Origin: Salvelinus alpinus
Taxonomy: Eukaryota > Chordata > Actinopteri > Salmoniformes > Salmonidae
Length of the DNA: 64,000 nt
Direction: 5' to 3'
Assembly (NCBI RefSeq): GCF_045679555.1
Contig: NC_092091.1
Location: 77,122,461 to 77,186,460 of the forward strand
Position 1 is the first letter of the stretch, and the number at the start of each line of letters is the position of its first letter. Below, piece after piece: positions 11,901-23,900 of the stretch. Below the pieces are notes generated by a model. It searched no databases, was not told the origin of the DNA, and was given only the letters and a program-made list of their open reading frames with translations. Both the position numbers and the translations under genes were made by a program.

Positions 11901-14900
11901 TCCGTCCAGGTTATGAGTTGTTGTTCCAGCCGGAGGTGGTGCGTGTCTTCATGTTTCTAACACCTCTCCCTCCGTGTCCGTCCAGGTTATGAGTTGTTCC
12001 AGACGGAGGTGGTGCGTGTCTACATGTTTCTAACACCTCTCCCTCCGTGTCCGTCCAGGTTATGAGTTGTTGTTCCAGCCGGAGGTGGTGCGTGTCTACA
12101 TGTTTCTAACACCTCTCCCTCCGTGTCCGTCCAGGTTATGAGTTGTTGTTCCAGCCGGAGGTGGTGCGTGTCTACATGTTTCTAACACCTCTCCCTCCGT
12201 GTCCGTCCAGGTTATGAGTTGTTGTTCCAGACGGAGGTGGTACGTCTCTACATGTTTCTAACACCTCTCCCTCCGTGTCCGTCCAGGTTATGAGTTGTTG
12301 TTCCAGCCGGAGGTGGTGCGTCTCTTCATGTTTCTAACACCTCTCCCTCCGTGTCCGTCCAGGTTATGAGTTGTTGTTCCAGCCGGAGGTGGTGCGTCTC
12401 TTCATGTTTCTAACACCTCTCCCTCCGTGTCCGTCCAGGTTATGAGTTGTTGTTCCAGACGGAGGTGGTGCGTGTCTACATGTATCTAACACCTCTCCCT
12501 CCGTGTCCGTCCAGGTTATGAGTTGTTGTTCCAGCCGGAGGTGGTGCGTGTCTTCATGTTTCTAACACCTCTCCCTCCGTGTCCGTCCAGGTTATGAGTT
12601 GTTGTTCCAGACGGAGGTGGTGGGTGTCTACATGTATCTAACACCTCTCCCTCCGTGTCCGTCCAGGTTATGAGTTGTTGTTCCAGACGGAGGTGGTGCG
12701 TGTCTACATGTATCTAACACCTCTCCCTCCGTGTCCGTCCAGGTTATGAGTTGTTCCAGACGGAGGTGGTACGTGTCTACATGTATCTAACACCTCTCCC
12801 TCCGTGTCCGTCCAGGTTATGAGTTGTTGTTCCAGACGGAGGTGGTGCGTGTCTTCATGTTTCTAACACCTCTCCCTCCGTGTCCGTCCAGGTTATGAGT
12901 TGTTGTTCCAGACGGAGGTGGTGGGTGTCTACATGTATCTAACACCTCTCCCTCCGTGTCCGTCCAGGTTATGAGTTGTTATTCCAGACGGAGGTGGTGG
13001 GTGTCTACATGTATCTAACACCTCTCCCTCCGTGTCCGTCCAGGTTATGAGTTGTTGTTCCAGACGGAGGTGGTGCGTGTCTACATGTATCTAACACCTC
13101 TCCCTCCGTGTCCGTCCAGGTTATGAGTTGTTGTTCCAGACGGAGGTGGTACGTGTCTACATGTTTCTAACACCTCTCCCTCCGTGTCCGTCCAGGTTAT
13201 GAGTTGTTGTTCCAGACGGAGGTGGTGGGTGTCTACATGTATCTAACACCTCTCCCTCCGTGTCCGTCCAGGTTATGAGTTGTTGTTCCAGCCGGAGGTG
13301 GTGCGTGTCTACATGTATCTAACACCTCTCCCTCCGTGTCCGTCCAGGTTATGAGTTGTTGTTCCAGACGGAGGTGGTACGTCTCTACATGTATCTAACA
13401 CCTCTCCCTCCGTGTCCGTCCAGGTTATGAGTTGTTATTCCAGACGGAGGTGGTACGTGTCTACATGTTTCTAACACCTCTCCCTCCGTGTCCGTCCAGG
13501 TTATGAGTTGTTCCAGACGGAGGTGGTGCGTGTCTACATGTATCTAACACCTCTCCCTCCGTGTCCGTCCAGGTTATGAGTTGTTCCAGACGGAGGTGGT
13601 GCGTGTCTACATGTATCTAACACCTCTCCCTCCGTGTCCGTCCAGGTTATGAGTTGTTCCAGACGGAGGTGGTACGTGTCTACATGTTTCTAACACCTCT
13701 CCCTCCGTGTCCGTCCAGGTTATGAGTTGTTCCAGACGGAGGTGGTACGTGTCTACATGTATCTAACACCTCTCCCTCCGTGTCCGTCCAGGTTATGAGT
13801 TGTTGTTCCAGACGGAGGTGGTGCGTGTCTACATGTATCTAACACCTCTCCCTCCGTGTCCGTCCAGGTTATGAGTTGTTCCAGACGGAGGTGGTACGTG
13901 TCTACATGTTTCTAACACCTCTCCCTCCGTGTCCGTCCAGGTTATGAGTTGTTCCAGACGGAGGTGGTACGTGTCTACATGTTTCTAACACCTCTCCCTC
14001 CGTGTCCGTCCAGGTTATGAGTTGTTCCAGACGGAGGTGGTACGTGTCTACATGTATCTAACACCTCTCCCTCCGTGTCCGTCCAGGTTATGAGTTATTC
14101 CAGACGGAGGTGGTGGGTGTCTACATGTATCTAACACCTCTCCCTCCGTGTCCCTCCAGGTTATGAGTTGTTGATCCAGCCGGAGGTGGTGCCTGTCTAC
14201 ATGTATCTAACGCCTCTCCCTCCGTGTCCGTCCAGGTTATGAGTTGTTGTTCCAGACGGAGGTGGTGGGTGTCTTCATGTTTCTAACACCTCTCCCTCCG
14301 TGTCCGTCCAGGTTATGAGTTGTTATTCCAGACGGAGGTGGTGGGTGTCTACATGTTTCTAACACCTCTCCCTCCGTGTCCGTCCAGGTTATGAGTTGTT
14401 GTTCCAGCCGGAGGTGGTGCGTGTCTACATGTATCTAACACCTCTCCCTCCGTGTCCGTCCAGGTTATGAGTTGTTCCAGACGGAGGTGGTGGGTGTCTA
14501 CATGTATCTAACACCTCTCCCTCCATGTCCGTCCAGGTTATGAGTTGTTCCAGACGGAGGTGGTGGGTGTCTACATGTATCTAACACCTCTCCCTCCATG
14601 TCCGTCCAGGTTATGAGTTGTTATTCCAGCCGGAGGTGGTGGGTGTCTACATGTTACTAACACCTCTCCCTCCATGTCCGTCCAGGTTATGAGTTGTTCC
14701 AGACGGAGGTGGTGGGTGTCTACATGTATCTAACACCTCTCCCTCCATGTCCGTCCAGGTTATGAGTTGTTCCAGACGGAGGTGGTGGGTGTCTACATGT
14801 ATCTAACACCTCTCCCTCCATGTCCGTCCAGGTTATGAGTTGTTCCAGACGGAGGTGGTGGGTGTCTACATGTATCTAACACCTCTCCCTCCATGTCCGT

Positions 14901-17900
14901 CCAGGTTATGAGTTGTTCCAGACGGTGGTGCGTGTCTTCATGTTTCTAACACCTCTCCCTCCGTGTCCGTCCAGGTTATGAGTTGTTATTCCAGACGGAG
15001 GTGGTACGTGTCTTCATGTTTCTAACACCTCTCCCTCCGTGTCCGTCCAGGTTATGAGTTGTTGTTCCAGACGGAGGTGGTGCGTGTCTACATGTATCTA
15101 ACACCTCTCCCTCCATGTCCGTCCAGGTTATGAGTTGTTCCAGCCGGAGGTGGTGGGTGTCTACATGTTTCTAACACCTCTCCCTCCGTGTCCGTCCAGG
15201 TTATGAGTTGTTGTTCCAGCCGGAGGTGGTGCGTGTCTACATGTTTCTAACACCTCTCCCTCCATGTCCGTCCAGGTTATGAGTTGTTGTTCCAGACGGA
15301 GGTGGTGCGTGTCTTCATGTTTCTAACACCTCTCCCTCCGTGTCCGTCCAGGTTATGAGTTGTTATTCCAGACGGAGGTGGTACGTGTCTACATGTATCT
15401 AACACCTCTCCCTCCGTGTCCGTCCAGGTTATGAGTTGTTGTTCCAGACGGAGGTGGTGCGTGTCTACATGTTACTAACACCTCTCCCTCCGTGTCCGTC
15501 CAGGTTATGAGTTGTTGTTCCAGACGGAGGTGGTACGTGTCTACATGTATCTAACACCTCTCCCTCCGTGTCCGTCCAGGTTATGAGTTGTTATTCCAGA
15601 CGGAGGTGGTACGTGTCTACATGTATCTAACACCTCTCCCTCCGTGTCCGTCCAGGTTATGAGTTGTTGTTCCAGACGGAGGTGGTGCGTGTCTACATGT
15701 TTCTAACACCTCTCCCTCCGTGTCCGTCCAGGTTATGAGTTGTTATTCCAGACGGAGGTGGTGGGTGTCTACATGTTTCTAACACCTCTCCCTCCGTGTC
15801 CGTCCAGGTTATGAGTTGTTGTTCCAGACGGAGGTGGTGGGTGTCTACATGTTTCTAACACCTCTCCCTCCGTGTCCGTCCAGGTTATGAGTTGTTGTTC
15901 CAGCCGGAGGTGGTGCGTGTCTACATGTATCTAACACCTCTCCCTCCGTGTCCGTCCAGGTTATGAGTTGTTGTTCCAGACGGAGGTGGTACGTCTCTAC
16001 ATGTTTCTAACACCTCTCCCTCCGTGTCCGTCCAGGTTATGAGTTGTTGTTCCAGCCGGAGGTGGTGCGTGTCTACATGTATCTAACACCTCTCCCTCCG
16101 TGTCCGTCCAGGTTATGAGTTGTTGTTCCAGACGGAGGTGGTACGTCTCTACATGTTTCTAACACCTCTCCCTCCGTGTCCGTCCAGGTTATGAGTTGTT
16201 CCAGACGGAGGTGGTGCGTGTCTTCATGTTTCTAACACCTCTCCCTCCGTGTCCGTCCAGGTTATGAGTTGTTATTCCAGACGGAGGTGGTGGGTGTCTA
16301 CATGTTTCTAACACCTCTCCCTCCGTGTCCGTCCAGGTTATGAGTTGTTGTTCCAGACGGAGGTGGTGCGTGTCTTCATGTTACTAACACCTCTCCCTCC
16401 GTGTCCGTCCAGGTTATGAGTTGTTATTCCAGACGGAGGTGGTGCGTGTCTACATGTTACTAACACCTCTCCCTCCGTGTCCGTCCAGGTTATGAGTTGT
16501 TATTCCAGACGGAGGTGGTGGGTGTCTACATGTTTCTAACACCTCTCCCTCCGTGTCCGTCCAGGTTATGAGTTGTTATTCCAGACGGAGGTGGTGCGTG
16601 TCTACATGTATCTAACACCTCTCCCTCCGTGTCCGTCCAGGTTATGAGTTGTTGTTCCAGACGGAGGTGGTGGGTGTCTACATGTATCTAACACCTCTCC
16701 CTCCGTGTCCGTCCAGGTTATGAGTTGTTGTTCCAGACGGAGGTGGTACGTCTCTACATGTTTCTAACACCTCTCCCTCCGTGTCCGTCCAGGTTATGAG
16801 TTGTTGTTCCAGACGGAGGTGGTACGTCTCTACATGTTTCTAACACCTCTCCCTCCGTGTCCGTCCAGGTTATGAGTTGTTATTCCAGACGGAGGTGGTG
16901 CGTGTCTTCATGTTTCTAACACCTCTCCCTCCGTGTCCGTCCAGGTTATGAGTTGTTATTCCAGCCGGAGGTGGTGGGTGTCTACATGTTACTAACACCT
17001 CTCCCTCCGTGTCCGTCCAGGTTATGAGTTGTTATTCCAGACGGAGGTGGTACGTGTCTACATGTTTCTAACACCTCTCCCTCCGTGTCCGTCCAGGTTA
17101 TGAGTTGTTATTCCAGACGGAGGTGGTGCGTGTCTACATGTATCTAACACCTCTCCCTCCGTGTCCGTCCAGGTTATGAGTTGTTATTCCAGACGGAGGT
17201 GGTGGGTGTCTACATGTATCTAACACCTCTCCCTCCGTGTCCGTCCAGGTTATGAGTTGTTATTCCAGACGGAGGTGGTGGGTGTCTACATGTATCTAAC
17301 ACCTCTCCCTCCGTGTCCGTCCAGGTTATGAGTTGTTATTCCAGACGGAGGTGGTGGGTGTCTACATGTTTCTAACACCTCTCCCTCCGTGTCCGTCCAG
17401 GTTATGAGTTGTTGTTCCAGCCGGAGGTGGTGCGTGTCTACATGTTACTAACACCTCTCCCTCCGTGTCCGTCCAGGTTATGAGTTGTTATTCCAGACGG
17501 AGGTGGTACGTCTCTACATGTTTCTAACACCTCTCCCTCCGTGTCCGTCCAGGTTATGAGTTGTTGTTCCAGACGGAGGTGGTGCGTGTCTTCATGTTAC
17601 TAACACCTCTCCCTCCGTGTCCGTCCAGGTTATGAGTTGTTATTCCAGACGGAGGTGGTGGGTGTCTACATGTTTCTAACACCTCTCCCTCCGTGTCCGT
17701 CCAGGTTATGAGTTGTTATTCCAGCCGGAGGTGGTGCGTGTCTTCATGTTTCTAACACCTCTCCCTCCGTGTCCGTCCAGGTTATGAGTTGTTGTTCCAG
17801 ACGGAGGTGGTGCGTGTCTACATGTATCTAACACCTCTCCCTCCGTGTCCGTCCAGGTTATGAGTTGTTGTTCCAGACGGAGGTGGTGGGTGTCTACATG

Positions 17901-20900
17901 TTTCTAACACCTCTCCCTCCGTGTCCGTCCAGGTTATGAGTTGTTATTCCAGACGGAGGTGGTGCGTGTCTTCATGTTTCTAACACCTCTCCCTCCGTGT
18001 CCGTCCAGGTTATGAGTTGTTATTCCAGACGGAGGTGGTGCGTGTCTACATGTATCTAACACCTCTCCCTCCGTGTCCGTCCAGGTTATGAGTTGTTATT
18101 CCAGACGGAGGTGGTGCGTGTCTACATGTCTCTAACACCTCTCCCTCCGTGTCCGTCCAGGTTATGAGTTGTTATTCCAGACGGAGGTGGTGCGTGTCTA
18201 CATGTATCTAACACCTCTCCCTCCGTGTCCGTCCAGGTTATGAGTTGTTATTCCAGACGGAGGTGGTGCGTGTCTACATGTTACTAACACCTCTCCCTCC
18301 GTGTCCGTCCAGGTTATGAGTTGTTGTTCCAGCCGGAGGTGGTACGTCTCTACATGTTTCTAACACCTCTCCCTCCGTGTCCGTCCAGGTTATGAGTTGT
18401 TGTTCCAGACGGAGGTGGTACGTGTCTACATGTTTCTAACACCTCTCCCTCCGTGTCCGTCCAGGTTATGAGTTGTTATTCCAGACGGAGGTGGTGGGTG
18501 TCTACATGTATCTAACACCTCTCCCTCCGTGTCCGTCCAGGTTATGAGTTGTTGTTCCAGACGGAGGTGGTGCGTGTCTTCATGTTTCTAACACCTCTCC
18601 CTCCGTGTCCGTCCAGGTTATGAGTTGTTATTCCAGACGGAGGTGGTGCGTGTCTACATGTTTCTAACACCTCTCCCTCCGTGTCCGTCCAGGTTATGAG
18701 TTGTTATTCCAGACGGAGGTGGTGCGTGTCTTCATGTTTCTAACACCTCTCCCTCCGTGTCCGTCCAGGTTATGAGTTGTTGTTCCAGACGGAGGTGGTG
18801 CGTGTCTACATGTATCTAACACCTCTCCCTCCGTGTCCGTCCAGGTTATGAGTTGTTATTCCAGACGGAGGTGGTGCGTGTCTACATGTATCTAACACCT
18901 CTCCCTCCATGTCCGTCCAGGTTATGAGTTGTTATTCCAGACGGAGGTGGTGCGTGTCTACATGTATCTAACACCTCTCCCTCCGTGTCCGTCCAGGTTA
19001 TGAGTTGTTGTTCCAGACGGAGGTGGTGCGTGTCTACATGTATCTAACACCTCTCCCTCCGTGTCCGTCCAGGTTATGAGTTGTTATTCCAGACGGAGGT
19101 GGTGCGTGTCTACATGTATCTAACACCTCTCCCTCCGTGTCCGTCCAGGTTATGAGTTGTTGTTCCAGACGGAGGTGGTGCGTGTCTACATGTTTCTAAC
19201 ACCTCTCCCTCCGTGTCCGTCCAGGTTATGAGTTGTTGTTCCAGCCGGAGGTGGTGCGTGTCTACACCTCTCTGCTGAAGGAGAGTAAGAACCCCACCGT
19301 GCTGGAAGCCTCCGCCGGAGCCGTGCAGAACCTGTGTGCCGGACGCTGGACCGTGAGTCAACCACACCACCACACACCTTGAGACACCACGGCCTGTTAG
19401 TTTAACACAACCACCACCAGGCCCAACACCACCACACACTTTGAGACACCACAGCTGTTAGTTTAACACAACCACCACCAGGCCCAGCACCACCACACAC
19501 CTTGAGACACCACGGCCTGTTAGTTTAACACAACCACCACCAGGCCCAACACCACCACACACCTTGAGACACCACGGCCTGTTAGTTTAACACAACCACC
19601 ACCAGGCCCAACACCACCACACACCTTGAGACACCACGGCCTGTTAGTTTAATACAACCACCACCAGGCCCAGCACCACCACACACCTTGAGACACCACG
19701 GCCTGTTAGTTTAACACAACCACCACCAGGCCCAACACCACCACACACCTTGAGACACCACGGCCTGTTAGTTTAACACAACCACCACCAGGTCCACACA
19801 TCCGTTTCAGCCTCCTTACTTGACCTCTAACAGAACCCTTTACACCTGGACCGTAAGTCAACCACAGTAGAATCACAAACTCCACCTCCAACCAAGACAC
19901 CACCTTTCTAGACCCTTATTAAACCACAGTCTAGTACTCAAAACAGTCTGTCCACTTCCTGAACACAGATACACTAGAATAATCATTGATCTGTATGTAT
20001 TCCCTCTGTGTCTCAGTATGGGCGGTATATCCGTGCGTTGTTGCGTCAGGAGAAGGGACTTCCCATGATGACAGAGCTGTTGGCCCATGGGAACGACCGG
20101 GTGGTCAGGGCCATGTCTGGAGCTCTGAGGAACCTGGCTATCGACGCTCGCAACAGAGACCTGCTCGGTTAGTACTGTTTCTGTGGAACCTTTTTTTCTC
20201 TCCCTATTTCTCTCGCTCTCCCTCTCTTTCTCCCTCTCTCCCTCTCTTTGAGCCAACCTGTGTTATTAAATACTATAGCTATATATCTCTAACTCTTGTC
20301 TCTGTAGGTAAACATGCAGTTCCCCACCTGGTATCCAACCTGCCTGGTGGGGGTCAGAGCCAGCCTGTGAGGGCTCTGTCAGAGGAGACGGTGGTGTCTG
20401 TACTGAGCACCCTTCATGAGGTACTGGGCTCCAGCCTGGACGCTGCCAAGATCCTCAGAGCCTCGCAGGGCATCGAGAGACTGGTGCTCATCAATAAGGA
20501 CGGGTAAGCTGGTGTGTGTGTGTGACCAATAGAGGTGCATGTGTCTCTATCCATCAGTAAGGATGATGTAGAACAGGAGTGTCAAACTCAATCTCTGGTG
20601 GGCTGAGGGTCTGCAGGGTTTCTCCCTTTGATCAATTAGACACTAATTGAAAGGAAATACCAAAAACCAAAAGAGCCACGTCCCTCCAGAGATGTAGTTG
20701 ACCTCCACCCGGGGTGGACTGGGGGGGGGGGGGGTTGACCTCCACCCGGGGTGGACTGTGGTGGTGTAGTTGAATCACCTCTTTCTGTTTGATGCTGTTT
20801 CTCTTTCTGAGTCCTCTAGTTCTCTCTCCTGATAGGAACCGGTCAGAGCGAGAGGTGCGTGGTGCAGGCCTGATACTACAGTTAGTTTGGGGCTATAAGG

Positions 20901-23900
20901 AGTTGAGGAAGACCCTGGAGAAGGATGGCTGGAAGAAGACAGACTTCATGGTGAACCTCAACCCGCCTAACAGCACCCAGCCCCGGGTCAACGGAGGATA
21001 TGAAGACAGTACGCTGCCGCTCATAGACAGGGGTGAGACAGACAATAACATCTAGCTAAATCAAATTTTATTTGTCACATACACATGGTTAGCAGATGTT
21101 AATGCGAGTGTAGCGAAATGCTTGTGCTTCTAGTTCCGACAATGCAGTAATAACCGACGAGTAATCTAACCTAACAATTTCACAACAACTACCTTATACA
21201 CACAGTGTAAAGGAATGAAGAATATGTACATACAAATATATGAATGAGTGATGGTACAGAACGGCATAGGCACGATGCAGTAGATTGTATCGAGTACAGT
21301 ATATACAGTGGGGAGAACAAGTATTTGATACACTGACGATTTTGCAGGTTTTCCTACTTACAAAGCATGTAGAGGTCTGTAATTTTTATAGGTACACTTC
21401 AACTGTGAGAGACGGAATCTAAAACAAAAATCCAGAAAATCACATTGTATGATTTTTAAGTAATTAATTTGCATTTTATTGCATGACATAACTATTTGAT
21501 CACCTACCAACCAGTAAGAATTCCGGCTCTCACAGACCTGTTAGTTTTTCTTCGTGTTCTCCACTGCACCTGTTTGAACTCGTTACCTGTATAAAAGACA
21601 CCTGTCCACACACTCAATCAAACAGACTCCAACCTTTCCACAATGGCCAAGACCAGAGAGCTGTGTAAGGACATCGGGGATAGAATTGTAGACCTGCACA
21701 AGGCTGGGATGGGCTACAGGACAATAGGCAAGCAGCTTGGTGAGAAGGCAACAACTGTTGGCGCAATTATTAGAAAATGGAAGAAGTTCAAGATGACGGT
21801 CAATCACCCTCGGTCTGAGGCTCCATGAAAGATCTCACCTCGTGGGGCATCAATGATAATGAGGAAGGTGAGGGATCAGCCCAGAACTACACGGCAGGAC
21901 CTGGTCAATGACCTGAAGAGAGCTGGGACCACAGTCTCAAAGAAAACCATTAGTAACACACTACGCCGTCATGGATTAAAATCCTGCAGCGCACGCAAGG
22001 TCCCCCTGCTCAAGCCAGCGCATGTCCAGGCCCGTCTGAAGTTTGCTAATGACCATCTGGATGATCCAGAGGAGGAATGGGAGAAGGTCATGTGGTCTAA
22101 TGAGACAAAAATAGAGCTTTTTGGTCTAAACTCCACTCGCCGTGTTTGGAGGAAGAAGAAGGATGAGTACAACCCCAAGAACACCATCCCAACCGTGAAG
22201 CATGGAGGTGGAAACATCATTCTTTGGGGATGCTTTTCTGCAAAGAGGACAGGACGACTGCACCGTATTGAGGGGAGGATGGATGGGGCCATGTATCGCG
22301 AGATCTTGGCCAACAACCTCCTTCCCTCAGTAAGAGCATTGAAGATGGGTCGTGGCTGGGTCTTCCAGCATGACAACGACCCGAAACACACAGCCAGGGC
22401 AACTAAGGAGTGGCTCCGTAAGAAGCATCTCAAGGTCCTGGAGTGGCCTCGCCAGTCTCCAGACCTGAACCCAATAGAAAATCTTTGGAGGGAGCTGAAA
22501 GTCCGTATTGCCCAGCGACAGCCCCGAAACCTGAAGGATCTGGAGAAGGTCTGTATGGAGGAGTGGGCCAAAATCCCTGCTGCAGTGTGTGCAAACCTGG
22601 TCAAGAACTACAGGAAACGTATTATCACTGTAATTGCAAACAAAGGTTTCTGTACCAAATATTAAGTTCTGCTTTTCTGATGTATCAAATACTTATGTCA
22701 TGCAATAAAATGCAAATCGATTACTTAAAAATCATACAATGTGATTTTCAGGTTTTTTGCTTTAGATTCCGTCTCTCACAGTTGAAGTGTACCTATGATA
22801 AAAAATTACAGACCTCTACATGCTTTGTAAGTAGGAAACACTGTCGATTTTGCAGGTTATCAAATACTTGTTCTCCCCACTGTACATATGAGATGAGTAA
22901 TGTAGGGTATGTAAACATATAAAAGTGGCATTGTTTAAAGTGGCTAGTGATACATTTTTTACATCAATTGTTACATTATTAAAGTGGCTGGAGTTGAGTC
23001 AGTATGTTGGCAGCAGCCACTCAATGTTAGTGGTGGCTGTTTAACAGTCAGATGGCCTTGAGATAGAAGCTATTTTTCAGTCTCTCGGTCCCTGCTTTGA
23101 TGCACCTGTACTGACCTCGCCTTCTGGATGATAGCGGGGTGAACAGGCAGTGGCTCGGGTGGTTGTTGTCCTTGATGATCTTTATGGCCTTCCTGTGACA
23201 TCGGGTGGTGTAGGTGTCCTGGAGGGCAGGTAGTTTGCCCCCGGTGATGCGTTGTGCAGACCTCACTACCCTCTGGAGAGCCTTACGGTTGTGGGCGGAG
23301 CAGTTGCCGTACCAGGCGGTGATACAGCCCGACAGGATGCTCTCGAATGTGCATCTGTAGAAGTTTGAGTGCTTTTGGTGACAAGTCGAATTTCTTCAGC
23401 CTCCTGAGGTTGAAGAGGCGCTGCTGCGCCTTCTTCACCACGCTGTCTGTGTGGGTGGACCATTTCAGTTTGTCCGGGATGTGTACACCGAGGAACTTAA
23501 AACTCTCCACCCTCTCCACTACTGTCCCGTCGATGTGGATAGGGGAGTGCTCCCTCTGCTGTTTCCTGAAGTCCACGATCATCTCCTTTGTTTTGTTGAC
23601 ATTGAATGTGAGGTTATTTTCTTGACACCATACTCCGAGGGCCCTCACCTCCTCCCTGTAGGCCGTCTCGTCGTTGTTGGTAATCAAGCCTACCACTGTA
23701 GTGTCGTCTGCAAACTTGATGATTGAGTTGGAGGCGTGCGTGGGTGAACAGGGAGTACAGGAGAGGGCTCAGAACGCACCCTTGTGGGGCCCCAGTGTTG
23801 AGGATCAGCGGGGTGGAGATGTTGTTACCTACCCTCACCACCTGGGGGGCGGCCCGTCAGGAAGTCCAGTTGCCAGTTGCACAGGGCGGGGTCGAGATCC

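Noticed and set aside
11887-19110. Possibility that the 7.4-kb array is a long coding exon
   Set aside because: Every unit contains a stop in each frame sooner or later, the unit length is not a multiple of three, and each unit includes a branch point and pyrimidine tract. It is repeated splice-site DNA.
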